A stretch of DNA of 58,825 bases, from positions 1-58,825 of the forward strand of contig JAWLBR010000008.1 of assembly GCA_041687495.1 (NCBI GenBank). The letters are read 5' to 3'. The translations under genes were made by a program, and so were the position numbers. The notes beneath the pieces were generated by a model. The model was not told where the DNA came from, did no database searches, and saw only the letters and a program-made list of their open reading frames with translations. The DNA comes from JAWLBR01 sp041687495 (GTDB lineage Bacteria > Bacillota > Limnochordia > DTU087 > JAAYGB01). Shown here one piece after another: positions 7,745-16,137 of the stretch (the first letter of the stretch is position 1; every line of letters starts with the position of its first letter).

Positions 7745-8943
7745 ATTGGAACACTGCCTGGACAGTATTCAAAACTGACCTTGTGACTACCCTGCGGGAT
7801 CGCAGAACGTGGATTACCATGATTGTGGTCCCACTGCTGTTAGTACCTGCTTTGTTGGTGCTGGCACCGTCTACATTGGAAAGCCAAATCCAGCAGATCG
7901 AGCAGAGTCTACCCCGAGTGGCGGTGCTGAGGGCCGAGTCTGGACCCCGTTTAGTGCAGTTTCTAGAGCGCGAGAAAAAAGTTCAGATAGTATCCGCACA
8001 GCGACCCACTGAAGCCCTGATGAACGGTGACGTGGATGTGGTTCTAGAGATTCCTTCTGGATTCGATGGCGCGATCCTGACAGGGCAAAAGGCTGTTGTT
8101 ACCGTGATCTACGATGCTTCCAGCCAAAGGTCGCAGATGTCCCAAGCGCGAACTGAACAGGCGCTGCAGGAGTTCTCCCAGGAAATTGTGGCAGAGAGGC
8201 TGGCAGAGTATGGACTTGAACCTGATGTGCTCAACCCTCTGGACACCCGGCCACACAACATCGCGGCCCAAGAGAAGGTGGGTGCTTCCTTCCTAGCGAT
8301 GATCATGCCGATGATGTTGGGAGTTTGGGGTGCATTGGGCGGAATGTATGCTGCTATTGACGCGGTCGCTGGAGAAAAAGAGCGGGGTACCCTGGAGGCG
8401 CTTTTGGTGACTCCTCCTAGCAGAATTTCCATTGTCTTCGGCAAGTATCTGACCGTAGTCTTGACTTCTCTAGTAGCAGCTGCTGTGGCCTTACTGGGGA
8501 TGTATGTGGCCTTTCTCATCAAGCCAGAAGCGGTGGCAGGCGCAGATGCTTCCCAGCACCTGCGGTTTTCTCTGCCCCTGGCCCACACTGGTTTAATCCT
8601 GCTAGTAGTGCTGGCTCTGTCGGGGTTCTTCAGCGCCATCGAATTGATGTTGAGTGCCTTTGCCCGCTCTTTCAAAGAGGCGCAGACCTATCTGTCCCCG
8701 CTAAGCATTCTAGTGGTACTACCGGGGTTAGCTACTCAGTTTGCGAACCCAGAACGCGTCACCTCTCTAGTTTACTATGTCCCGCTGGTGAATGCGCTGT
8801 TCTCCTTCAAAGCGATTCTGCTCGGATCCATTGACTGGGGTAACTTGGCAGCTACTTTGCTGTCTTCGGCTGTCTACATAGGGTTAGCCTTGCGCCTTAC
8901 CACCAGGATTTTCTACAAAGAGTCTGTCATATTCCGCGCCTAA
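7741..8943 (+). CDS. ABC-2 type permease (NatB-like)
   Basis: A 400-residue membrane protein starting at TTG 7741, overlapping the ATPase stop. It has one N-terminal membrane helix (about 23-42), a large extracytoplasmic domain of about 140 residues and a C-terminal block of about five helices. The ABC-2 hallmark 'GEKERGTLEALLVTP' is present near residues 211-225. This layout is that of NatB/ABC-2 exporters with a big external loop. It works with the ATPase upstream; the TolC-like gene just before them raises the idea of a tripartite system, but no MFP/HlyD-type adaptor is present. Confidence 0.9.
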   Translation: MNWNTAWTVFKTDLVTTLRDRRTWITMIVVPLLLVPALLVLAPSTLESQIQQIEQSLPRVAVLRAESGPRLVQFLEREKKVQIVSAQRPTEALMNGDVDVVLEIPSGFDGAILTGQKAVVTVIYDASSQRSQMSQARTEQALQEFSQEIVAERLAEYGLEPDVLNPLDTRPHNIAAQEKVGASFLAMIMPMMLGVWGALGGMYAAIDAVAGEKERGTLEALLVTPPSRISIVFGKYLTVVLTSLVAAAVALLGMYVAFLIKPEAVAGADASQHLRFSLPLAHTGLILLVVLALSGFFSAIELMLSAFARSFKEAQTYLSPLSILVVLPGLATQFANPERVTSLVYYVPLVNALFSFKAILLGSIDWGNLAATLLSSAVYIGLALRLTTRIFYKESVIFRA

Positions 8944-9062
8944 GGCTCATGCACACATCTTCGGTGTGTCATGTATACCTATCGGGGCAGGGAGGAAATG
9001 GTGCAAAAATTGTGGAACCCTTGGATAGGGGCATTTGAATGAAAAGCGCAGGGGGTAGTTCA

Positions 9063-10133
9063 ATGGGTTACAAGATTACAGCAATCCCGGGGGACGGAAT
9101 TGGTCCTGAGATCATGGACGTGGCAATGCGGGCCATCGATGCTACAGGAGTAAAGATTGATTGGGAAGTGATGCATGCCGGTGCCGATGTAATGGAGCAG
9201 CACGGTACTCCACTTCCTGAAGAGGTTTTAGATTCCATCCGCCGCAATAAGGTCGCACTGAAAGGTCCAATCACTACTCCCATCGGCACGGGTTTTCGCA
9301 GCGTGAATGTGGCTTTGCGCCAAGAGCTCAAGCTGTTTGCTTGTGTGCGTCCGGCCAAAATATACCGGGGAGTAAAGAGCCGCTACGATAGTGTGGATCT
9401 GTGCATCGTCAGAGAAAACAGCGAGGATCTTTACGCCGGGGTTGAGTTTGATTTGGATTCTCCCGAAGCCAAGCAGATCATTGGAATGGCCAACGGGAAA
9501 ATTAGAGAGGACGCAGCGATCTCCATTAAGCCGATTTCCGTTACCGGAACTCGGCGGGTTGTGAAATATGCCTTTGATTACGCCGTGCGGGTTGGGCGCA
9601 AGAAGGTAACAGCGGTCACCAAGGCCAACATCATGAAATATACTGATGGCTTGTTTTACAAAGTAGCCCGGGAAGTGGCCAAGGAATACGAAGGTAAAAT
9701 TGAGTACGATGAAGTGCTGGTCGATGCCTTGTGTATGAAACTGGTACAGAACCCCGCAGTCTTCGATGTGATCGTTATGCCTAACCTTTATGGGGACATT
9801 GTCTCTGATTTGTGTGCCGGGTTGGTAGGCGGCTTAGGGGTGGCCCCTGGTGCCAACATTGGCGATGACTGTGCGGTGTTTGAACCGGTGCACGGTTCTG
9901 CTCCCAAGTATAAGGGACAGAATCGGGCCAATCCGACGGCTTTGATCTTGTCTGGTGTTTTGATGCTGCGGCACCTCAACGAGTTTGAGGCGGCGCGCAA
10001 GTTGGAGCAGGCTGTGGCCAGGGTCATTGCTGAAGGCAAATATGTGACAAAGGACTTAAAACCCGCCGATAAAGTGGATGAGGCAGTGGGGACCAAGGAA
10101 ATGGGCCAGGCAATCATTGACGCGATTGTGTAG
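9063..10133 (+). CDS. Isocitrate/isopropylmalate dehydrogenase family protein, probably isocitrate dehydrogenase
   Basis: A 356-residue beta-decarboxylating dehydrogenase. ATG 9063 follows AGGGGGT; an upstream ATG at 9039 has no such site. Family motifs are intact: 'PGDGIGPE' at the N-terminus, 'SVNVALRQEL' (IDH-type Ser and Arg substrate loop), 'VRENSEDLYAG', the catalytic Tyr/Lys region, 'PNLYGDIVSD' and 'EPVHGSAPKY'. The substrate loop favours isocitrate over isopropylmalate. Cofactor is ambiguous: the A-P-K-Y pair matches the NADP-contacting Lys344-Tyr345 of E. coli Icd, but the equivalents of Tyr391 and Arg395 are not evident and overall length fits short NAD-type enzymes. Homoserine or homoisocitrate pathway variants cannot be excluded. 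A homoserine dehydrogenase-like gene follows. Confidence 0.88.
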   Translation: MGYKITAIPGDGIGPEIMDVAMRAIDATGVKIDWEVMHAGADVMEQHGTPLPEEVLDSIRRNKVALKGPITTPIGTGFRSVNVALRQELKLFACVRPAKIYRGVKSRYDSVDLCIVRENSEDLYAGVEFDLDSPEAKQIIGMANGKIREDAAISIKPISVTGTRRVVKYAFDYAVRVGRKKVTAVTKANIMKYTDGLFYKVAREVAKEYEGKIEYDEVLVDALCMKLVQNPAVFDVIVMPNLYGDIVSDLCAGLVGGLGVAPGANIGDDCAVFEPVHGSAPKYKGQNRANPTALILSGVLMLRHLNEFEAARKLEQAVARVIAEGKYVTKDLKPADKVDEAVGTKEMGQAIIDAIV

Positions 10134-10200
10134 CGCTCCAGGTCTTGGTCGCTAGATAGCTGGATTGTCCGCTGCAAACATACATATGGGTGAGACTATA

Positions 10201-11232
10201 GTGAAATCGGTGAGAATTGCTTTGGGCGGAACCGGCGGTGTTGGCAAGGCCCTAATCCGCTTATTGGCACAAAAACACGGAGAGATAACAGACAGGTACG
10301 GAGTCGCTCTGACTCCGGCCTTTGTTTTTCATTCCCAGGGGTATAAAGAAGGGGGAACCTGGCGGGAACTGGCTGGTTGGACAGACCAACCCGGAGCTCA
10401 GTTGGGGTGTCTACCTAAGTATCGCCATGTAGAGGGAAGCTCAGACCTAATCGAGCTGTTGAGCAAAGGTGGATATGATGTCTTAATTGAGGCAACTCCC
10501 ACCAATCTGGCAACCGGTCGGCCGGCGCTGGACTATGTCAGCACCGCCTTGCGGGCGGGCGCCCACTGTGTCCTTCTCAACAAAGGGCCCTTGGTTTGTA
10601 ATTGGGAGACGATTAGAAGCGAGGCGGAAGCAGCTGGTCGTCACGTCAAAGTGAGCGGAGCTGCTGCCGCGGCTCTACCCACTGTTGATATTGGGCAGTT
10701 CTGTCTGCAGGGCGCTCAGATTCAGGGTATCCGGGGGATATTGAACGGAACTTCAAATTACGTTCTCACCCTGATGTCTGAGGAAGGAATGTCGTGGCAG
10801 GAGGCGCTGGTTAGGGCACAGCGCCAGGGCATAGCGGAGACCAAAGCCCACAATGACGTGTCGGGTTTGGATAGTGCTGCCAAGCTGGTGATCATCTGTA
10901 ACATGCTGCTGGCAGGAGCATGGGACTTAAGTTCCGTGGATATCTCGGGCATTACTGAGCTAACTCCTGAGGAAGCGGTAAGGGCTGCCGCCACCGGCAG
11001 ACCCTATAAACTCGTTGCGCAAGCTGTCCATAGCTGCGACAAGTGGGAGCTATCGGTCAAGCTTCAGCAGCTCACTCAAGATGATTTCCTATCGAGAGTG
11101 ACTGGAGCCGAAAAGGCAATCTGCTATGCAACCGATACTATGGGCAGTCTGTTTGTGGCCGGAGGGGCATCGAGTCCAATGGGGGCAGCGGCTGCGGCCC
11201 TCAAGGACATACTCCAGCTGTTTTCCTACTAG
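10201..11232 (+). CDS. Homoserine dehydrogenase-like oxidoreductase
   Basis: About 343 residues, beginning at GTG 10201 behind GGGTGAG; a TTG at 10165 is a weaker alternative. An N-terminal Rossmann motif G-G-T-G-G-V-G-K is followed by 'LLNKGPLV' and the homoserine dehydrogenase core 'GILNGTSNYVLTLM' and 'AETKAHNDVSGLDSAAK', which retains the Glu, Asp and Lys used in substrate binding and catalysis. It would interconvert aspartate semialdehyde and homoserine in threonine/methionine synthesis. It lacks a C-terminal ACT domain, as in short archaeal-type enzymes, so allosteric control by threonine through ACT is not expected. A strong terminator follows. Confidence 0.85.
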   Translation: MKSVRIALGGTGGVGKALIRLLAQKHGEITDRYGVALTPAFVFHSQGYKEGGTWRELAGWTDQPGAQLGCLPKYRHVEGSSDLIELLSKGGYDVLIEATPTNLATGRPALDYVSTALRAGAHCVLLNKGPLVCNWETIRSEAEAAGRHVKVSGAAAAALPTVDIGQFCLQGAQIQGIRGILNGTSNYVLTLMSEEGMSWQEALVRAQRQGIAETKAHNDVSGLDSAAKLVIICNMLLAGAWDLSSVDISGITELTPEEAVRAAATGRPYKLVAQAVHSCDKWELSVKLQQLTQDDFLSRVTGAEKAICYATDTMGSLFVAGGASSPMGAAAAALKDILQLFSY

Positions 11233-11276
11233 AACGCAGGCAGAGGCGGGGCGATCCCGCCTCTGCCTGCGTTTGC
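11233..11276 (+). terminator. Strong 18-bp hairpin after the homoserine dehydrogenase-like gene
   Basis: A perfect 18-bp stem (11233-11250 with 11256-11273) and a five-base loop. It starts one base after the stop codon of the upstream gene and ends in TTTG, a short T-tract. It may also block read-through from the convergent CBS gene. Confidence 0.8.
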
Positions 11277-11289
11277 GTCTAATGGGTGG

Positions 11290-11931
11290 TTAGCTCAAAA
11301 CGGTTGTATTTACGATCTTGAATCCCGCTTGCGTGAGCGCCTCCACTACCGGAGCTGGCTCAATGGTAGCAAGGCGTATAACAATGGAACTTTCAGTATC
11401 TGAGTTGTGGAAGGTGGCCACACTGATGATATTGACTCCTAAGTCTTTAATAATCTCGGTGATATCGGCGATGGTGCCGAGGCGATCTTCTACATCTAGG
11501 GTCAGGCGAGTTCCTGCTCGGCGCAGCCCCATTAGGTCGATAAAGGCATCGAAGATATTCGTTTCGGTGATGATCCCCACTAGTTTCCCGTCTTCCATAA
11601 CCGGAAGTCCACTGACTACGTTATCCCGCATCAGTACTGCTGCTTCCTCAACAGTGGTTTCGGGTTTGACGGTTACCAGGTCCTTTGTCATCACGTCCTT
11701 AACCCGCATCTGTGAGAGCAAGTAGTTAAGCTCAAAGACACTCAGGGACGTTGCAGGTGACGGAGACACCCGCAGAAGTTCTGACTCGGTGACAATGCCG
11801 ACCAACCGACCCTTCTCTAGGACCGGTAAGCGTCTCACGTTATGCTTGCGCATCAGTTCCAAGGCGTCGAAAACGGTGGTATCCTTAGTCGCGGTCACCG
11901 GTTCAGGGGTCATTCGGTTTCTTACAAACAT
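11290..11931 (-). CDS. CBS-pair plus ACT-domain protein (AcuB-like)
   Basis: A 213-residue cytoplasmic protein on the reverse strand. Two CBS domains (about 5-60 and 75-130, each with an 'LVGI(V/I)TE' strand) are followed by a C-terminal ACT domain (about 140-213, 'DRLGTIADITEIIKDLGVNI'). This order matches Bacillus AcuB, encoded beside acetoin-utilisation genes but of uncertain biochemical role. CBS pairs typically sense adenosyl compounds and ACT domains amino acids. It is transcribed divergently from the metNIQ control region and convergently with the homoserine dehydrogenase-like gene, so a sensor role in amino-acid metabolism is plausible but unproven. Confidence 0.9.
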   Translation of the reverse strand: MFVRNRMTPEPVTATKDTTVFDALELMRKHNVRRLPVLEKGRLVGIVTESELLRVSPSPATSLSVFELNYLLSQMRVKDVMTKDLVTVKPETTVEEAAVLMRDNVVSGLPVMEDGKLVGIITETNIFDAFIDLMGLRRAGTRLTLDVEDRLGTIADITEIIKDLGVNIISVATFHNSDTESSIVIRLATIEPAPVVEALTQAGFKIVNTTVLS

Positions 11932-12080
11932 CGACTGTCACTCCCTTAGATACAATCCAGGCTGCAGTATTACACTGATAGCTAATTGCAGTTATACTTC
12001 CGCTGGCTGGCTCTAGTTTCCTGCCTTTCATATACCCACCTAGTGCCATAGTCTTAACAAAAAGTTGCATTCTAGTTGTG

Positions 12081-12109
12081 TTGACGAGCACCCTTAATAT
12101 GTATATACT
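12081..12109 (+). promoter_or_regulatory. Sigma-A type promoter of the metNIQ transcript
   Basis: TTGACG at 12081-12086, a 17-base spacer and TATACT at 12104-12109: one mismatch to each consensus hexamer at optimal spacing. Transcription would start near 12116, about 50 bases before the SAM riboswitch. Confidence 0.85.
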
Positions 12110-12163
12110 AATAATCACAACAGCAGTCTTCCTCATTTGGGATTAACTGCTACCATAGAGTTC

Positions 12164-12270
12164 GGACTCATCTAGAGAGGTGGAGGGACTGGCCCGATGA
12201 AACCCGGCAACCGGCGTTCTAGAGCGCAAGGTGCCAATTCCTGCTGGGGTTACCCAGAAAGATGAGGTGT
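12164..12270 (+). ncRNA. SAM-I (S-box) riboswitch
   Basis: The conserved S-box core is evident: 'agagaggtggagggactggc' followed by 'ccgatgaaacccggcaacc', then 'aaggtgccaattcctgc' and the 3' side of P1. P1 forms between ACTCATCT (12166-12173) and AGATGAGGT (12260-12268). When S-adenosylmethionine binds, P1 is held and the downstream terminator forms; without SAM, the GATGAGG strand can pair with the 5' side of the terminator (CCTCTTC, 12289-12295) as an antiterminator. It therefore couples methionine uptake to SAM shortage. Confidence 0.97.
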
Positions 12271-12286
12271 CAAAGTAGGTTGTTTG

Positions 12287-12321
12287 ATCCTCTTCTGTCT
12301 ATCTGGGAAGAGGATTTTTTT
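12287..12321 (+). terminator. Riboswitch-controlled terminator before metN
   Basis: ATCCTCTTC (12287-12295) pairs with GAAGAGGAT (12307-12315), followed by a run of seven T. It ends 17 bases before the metN start and is the expression platform of the SAM-I riboswitch. Confidence 0.95.
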
Positions 12322-12337
12322 GTTTGGAGGGAGCTAA

Positions 12338-13369
12338 GTGATTCACCTAAAGGGCTTGACCAAGGTCTTTGACGAGGGTAAGCAGCGGGTAACGGCTCTT
12401 CAGGACGTAAGTTTGGAGATCCAGGCCGGTGAGATATTTGGCATCATCGGATTGAGTGGTGCCGGCAAGAGTACGCTGGTTCGCTGCATAAATATGCTTG
12501 AGCAGCCACAGCAGGGGGAGGTCGTCGTTGGCGGAGTCAACATGACTAAACTGTCGAAGTCCCAGCTGCGGGAATCTCGAAAACGAATCGGGATGATCTT
12601 TCAGCACTTTAACCTGCTTAGCTCCCGCACGGTCTTTGGTAACGTAGCTTTTCCGTTGGAGATTGCCGGGAAAGAAAAAGCCTCTATCAGACCACGGGTG
12701 ATGGAACTACTGGAATTGGTGGGTTTGGCGGATAAAGCCGACTCATACCCGGCGGAGCTGAGTGGGGGACAGAAGCAGCGGGTGGGCATCGCCCGTGCTT
12801 TGGCCAACGATCCGCAGGTGCTTCTGTGTGACGAGGCAACTTCGGCCTTGGATCCGGAGACAACCAAATCGGTGCTTAATCTTCTGCAGGACATTAACCG
12901 GAGAATGCAGTTGACGATAGTCATCATCACCCATGAGATGCAGGTCATCAAGGAGGTCTGCGATCGGGTGGCTGTAATTGAGTCAGGCCGAATTGTTGAG
13001 TTGGGATCGGTACTGGATGTCTTCACCGCCCCTGAGACCGAGACAGCGCGGCGAATGATTCGGGGAGTTATCGATCTTGAGATCCCCGATGGCCTAATTG
13101 ACTCTTGTACACCCTCGACCACAAAGGAAACACATACTTTGCTGAAGATATCGTTTATCGGTGAGTCGGCGGGTCGTCCGGTTATTTCAACCTTAGTGCG
13201 AGAGTGTAACGTAACCGCCAACGTCCTTTTTGGGAAAATAGACCATATTAAGGACACTCCTTTTGGGACACTGGTGGTGGAGCTGATCGGCTCCCAAGCT
13301 GATGTAGACGAGGGCATGGCGCTGCTGCGGCGGCACGGGTTGGAATGGGAGGTGCTAAAGGGTGTTTAA
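12338..13369 (+). CDS. metN: Methionine ABC transporter ATP-binding protein MetN
   Basis: A 343-residue ATPase starting at GTG 12338 with GGAGGG eleven bases before it. It has Walker A 'GLSGAGKST', the signature 'LSGGQKQRVGIARAL', Walker B 'VLLCDEATSALDPET' and a C-terminal NIL domain (about 265-340), which in MetN binds methionine and inhibits transport when internal methionine is high. It energises the MetI channel for import of methionine supplied by MetQ. The coding region overlaps metI by eight bases. Control is by the upstream SAM-I riboswitch. Confidence 0.97.
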   Translation: MIHLKGLTKVFDEGKQRVTALQDVSLEIQAGEIFGIIGLSGAGKSTLVRCINMLEQPQQGEVVVGGVNMTKLSKSQLRESRKRIGMIFQHFNLLSSRTVFGNVAFPLEIAGKEKASIRPRVMELLELVGLADKADSYPAELSGGQKQRVGIARALANDPQVLLCDEATSALDPETTKSVLNLLQDINRRMQLTIVIITHEMQVIKEVCDRVAVIESGRIVELGSVLDVFTAPETETARRMIRGVIDLEIPDGLIDSCTPSTTKETHTLLKISFIGESAGRPVISTLVRECNVTANVLFGKIDHIKDTPFGTLVVELIGSQADVDEGMALLRRHGLEWEVLKGV

Positions 13370-14018
13370 TCCCGTTGTTTGGCAGATGTTGACTCAGTCG
13401 TTAAATGAGACAGTGTACATGGTTGGTATCTCGGTACTGCTGTCGGAATTACTGGGGATTCCCTTAGGGGTGGTTCTGGTGATTACCGACAAGGGGGGAA
13501 TTGCCGAAAACCGCTTAATCAATGGTGTTTTAGCCACCGTAGTCAACATTGCCCGATCCATTCCGTTTATCATCTTGTTGGTGGCGATTATTCCCTTCAC
13601 CCGTTTGGTTGTCGGAACTTCCATCGGAACGGCAGCTGCCACTGTTCCGCTGACAGTTGCGGCCATCCCCTTTGTTGCCAGGGTGGTGGAAAGTGCGCTG
13701 AAGGAAGTGGATTCTGGAGTTGTGGAAGCCGCAGTTTCCATGGGAGCTTCCACCTGGCAGGTGATCACCAAAGTGCTGATCCCCGAGGCACTGTCGTCCC
13801 TCGCCTTGGGTGTTACCATCACCACCATCAGTCTAATCGGGTACTCGGCCATGGCCGGTGCCGTTGGTGGCGGAGGACTAGGTGACTTAGCGATTAGGTA
13901 CGGCTACCAACGGTTTAGGGGAGACATTATGCTCCTAACTGTCATCGTGCTCATTGTTTTGGTTCAGGTGCTGCAGATGTTGGGAGACTTTATCGCTGAA
14001 CGACTAAATCACAAATAG
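13362..14018 (+). CDS. metI: Methionine ABC transporter permease MetI
   Basis: A 218-residue inner-membrane permease with about five transmembrane helices and the BPD_transp_1 coupling loop 'EAAVSMGASTWQVITKVLIPEA' (the EAA motif contacting MetN; about 125-147). Its GTG start lies inside the end of metN, so translation is probably coupled. It forms the dimeric channel of the MetNIQ importer. Length and topology are normal for the family. Confidence 0.96.
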   Translation: MFNPVVWQMLTQSLNETVYMVGISVLLSELLGIPLGVVLVITDKGGIAENRLINGVLATVVNIARSIPFIILLVAIIPFTRLVVGTSIGTAAATVPLTVAAIPFVARVVESALKEVDSGVVEAAVSMGASTWQVITKVLIPEALSSLALGVTITTISLIGYSAMAGAVGGGGLGDLAIRYGYQRFRGDIMLLTVIVLIVLVQVLQMLGDFIAERLNHK

Positions 14019-14079
14019 AAACAAAAGCCTGTTCTTCAGGACTTTTGCATACAAAGGAAAATCAAAGGGAGGCAATAAC

Positions 14080-14871
14080 ATGACCAAGAAGTTTGTTGGC
14101 GTTGCGGGGCTGTTGGTACTGTCTCTAGTAGTTGCTTTGGGCGCTGTTGTGGCGGCAGAAACTGTTAAAGTGGGAGCGACTCCGATCCCCCATGCGGAGA
14201 TCTTGGAGTTTATCAAACCTGCATTGGCTGAACAAGGCTACACTCTGCAGATTGTAGAATTCACCGATTACGTACAGCCAAATCTGGCGCTGAACGATAG
14301 GGATCTGGATGCCAACTTCTTTCAGCATATCCCTTATCTGGAGGACTTCTCCACCAATCACAAGCTAGACCTTACTTACAATGCCAAGGTTCATATCGAA
14401 CCCATGGGCGCTTATTCCAAGAAGATTACCTCAGTGGATGAGCTGAAGAAGGGAAGCGTTGTCGCCCTCCCCAACGATGCTGTCAACAGCGGTCGAGCTC
14501 TGCTTCTGCTGCAGCAGCAGGGGTTGGTAGAGCTGGATCCAGCGGCAGGGATCACCGCCACCGTATTAGATGTTGTCAAAAACCCGAAGGGTCTGCGGTT
14601 TGTGGAATTGGAGGCACCGCAACTTCCCCGTTCGTTGGATGATGTCGCTATGGCGATTATCAACACCAACTTTGCGCTGGAGGCGGGGCTGGTTCCCACC
14701 AGGGATGCTATCTTCATTGAAGGCAGCGAGTCACCGTACGTAAACGTACTGGCCGTACGCCAAGGCGAAGATCGTCCTGGCCTTAAGGCTCTGGCTGATG
14801 TCCTGCGCAGCGAGGAAGTCAGGGAGTTCATCCTTGACAAGTACCAAGGGGCTGTAGTTCCAGCTTTTTAA
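14080..14871 (+). CDS. metQ: Methionine-binding protein MetQ, without lipobox
   Basis: A 263-residue solute-binding protein of the NlpA/MetQ family: 'VGATPIPHAEILEFIKPALA', 'DYVQPNLALNDRDLDANFFQHIPYL' region and 'VALPNDAVNSGRALLLLQ' are family hallmarks. It has a cleavable-looking signal peptide ending near 'VVAA' at about residue 26, but no cysteine for lipid attachment. MetQ is usually a lipoprotein; a soluble form only makes sense where a periplasm retains it. ATG 14080 has GGGAGGC upstream. It is the last gene of the SAM-regulated operon and is followed by a terminator. Confidence 0.95.
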   Translation: MTKKFVGVAGLLVLSLVVALGAVVAAETVKVGATPIPHAEILEFIKPALAEQGYTLQIVEFTDYVQPNLALNDRDLDANFFQHIPYLEDFSTNHKLDLTYNAKVHIEPMGAYSKKITSVDELKKGSVVALPNDAVNSGRALLLLQQQGLVELDPAAGITATVLDVVKNPKGLRFVELEAPQLPRSLDDVAMAIINTNFALEAGLVPTRDAIFIEGSESPYVNVLAVRQGEDRPGLKALADVLRSEEVREFILDKYQGAVVPAF

Positions 14872-14915
14872 TGAGGTAGGCGCATCAGCGCCACACCAAA
14901 GAGCAAGAAATTGAC

Positions 14916-14949
14916 AGACCTTCGCCCCAAACGAAGGTCTGCTTTTTTT
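14916..14949 (+). terminator. Intrinsic terminator of metNIQ
   Basis: AGACCTTCG (14916-14924) pairs perfectly with CGAAGGTCT (14932-14940) around a seven-base loop, followed by GC and T7. Confidence 0.95.
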
Positions 14950-14994
14950 GTACTTTGTGAAGGGATTAGCTATCTTGCCGTTGAAATACGGTAG

Positions 14995-15091
14995 AGACAC
15001 AAGGTGGCATGCATAGTATTTTCTGCCGGATGTGTCTGCAAAGGGGTTTATTTGGGCGATACCGCCATGCAGCGAAGTCGCCAGCAAACCT
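14995..15091 (+). ncRNA. Unclassified structured leader upstream of the FMN-binding protein
   Basis: Two adjacent stem-loops can be drawn between the metQ terminator and the FMN-binding gene. Stem 1: AGACACA (14995-15001) with TGTGTCT (15031-15037). Stem 2: GGTTT (15045-15049) with AAACC (15086-15090), enclosing GGCGAT (15055-15060) with GTCGCC (15077-15082). It does not match any riboswitch core I recognise. It lies about 65 bases before the start codon and could be a regulatory leader or chance pairing. Confidence 0.4.
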
Positions 15092-15155
15092 AAGGAAGAG
15101 CAGTAGTACGCAGTGGGTGGTAACTAGTGTCACGAGATGAGAAAGGGGAATTATT

Positions 15156-15860
15156 GTGAAAAAGATTCTTTCCGCAGTATTGGTAGCTATGCTCCTGGTA
15201 GGAACCAGCGTTGCAGCTTTCGCTGGCGAGAAGTTCGCCGATGGGTCCTTTATCGGATTTGTCCCTAACGCAAAAGGCGACATCATTGTTGATATTAAAG
15301 TCAAGAACGACAATATTGTCGGTGCTGAGATTCTCAATCCAGTCAAGCCCAAGGGGACCTACAAGTATGCTCAAGGTGTTGAGGCCTTTGAGAAGTTCCC
15401 TAGTGCCATTCTTGCCGCCCAAGGCGCAGGCATGGACGGAATCACCGGCGCTACTGGTAGCGTAAACGACTATAACAAGGCTACCGGACAGGCGCTGGCC
15501 ATTGCTTCTGGTCAGTACAACGGTAACGTTTTCTACGGCGTAGATCGTGATTATGGTCACGGCCACACAGTTGTCAAGGTCACTGTGGACAAGAAGGCCA
15601 ACAAGATCGTGGCTGTCGAAATCGTTCCGGCTCAAGGTACTGGTCCGAACGAGACCCGGGCTGCCAACAAGCCGGCTACTGGGTATCCGCTCCAGGAAGC
15701 CCTTGACGCTTACAACAATATTCCAGCAGAGATCGTCAAGCAGCAGTCCATCACCGTTGATGTGGTCACTGGTGCTACCCACAGCTCCGAGTCGTACATG
15801 AAGGCTGTTAAGCACGCTCTGGAGCAGGCTGGGATGAACCCAGACGATTTCGTAAAGTAA
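15156..15860 (+). CDS. Exported protein with two FMN-binding domains
   Basis: A 234-residue protein with an N-terminal signal peptide (cleavage after 'AFA', about residue 23) and no lipobox. Two FMN_bind domains follow, each with the G-A-T motif used for covalent flavinylation through a phosphoester to Thr: 'DGITGATGS' at about 94-102 and 'VVTGATHSS' at about 203-211. Similar domains occur in RnfG/NqrC and in extracellular electron-transfer and flavin-based reductase systems. A flavin transferase (ApbE) is needed for attachment but is not in this window. It stands alone between two terminators, so its electron partner is unknown. Confidence 0.9.
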   Translation: MKKILSAVLVAMLLVGTSVAAFAGEKFADGSFIGFVPNAKGDIIVDIKVKNDNIVGAEILNPVKPKGTYKYAQGVEAFEKFPSAILAAQGAGMDGITGATGSVNDYNKATGQALAIASGQYNGNVFYGVDRDYGHGHTVVKVTVDKKANKIVAVEIVPAQGTGPNETRAANKPATGYPLQEALDAYNNIPAEIVKQQSITVDVVTGATHSSESYMKAVKHALEQAGMNPDDFVK

Positions 15861-15939
15861 GAGGCTAGTTGGGACGATGAGCTCGTCCAGTGCATGACGC
15901 AGCAATACCACTACGCTGCAAGCTCTTCTCAATGACCAG

Positions 15940-15973
15940 AAAGCCCCGGAGTCCTATACTTCGGGGCTTTTTA
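15940..15973 (+). terminator. Intrinsic terminator after the FMN-binding gene
   Basis: AAAGCCCCG (15940-15948) pairs with CGGGGCTTT (15962-15970), followed by further T residues. Confidence 0.93.
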
Positions 15974-16137
15974 AGTCGTGGACCCTGGGGAGGTATTCCC
16001 GGAGATGGGTCGAATGTAAATAGCGATTGTCACCGGGTAAATATGCATTCAAGGTTTACCTGATGGGCGATGATCCACTGGGAGAAGGGTACACTAACAC
16101 ATAGATTTGGCTAAAACTCACCGCAGGGAGGCCCAAC

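Noticed and set aside
8949..8972. Hairpin after the NatB-like gene (CATGCACACA / TGTGTCATG)
   Set aside because: It has a bulge and no T-run, so it is not a convincing terminator.
12601..13317. Reverse open frame of 238 codons
   Set aside because: Antisense to metN, with Ser/Arg-rich shadow composition.
15090..15932. Reverse open frame of 280 codons
   Set aside because: Antisense to the FMN-binding gene, whose signal peptide and domains are unmistakable.
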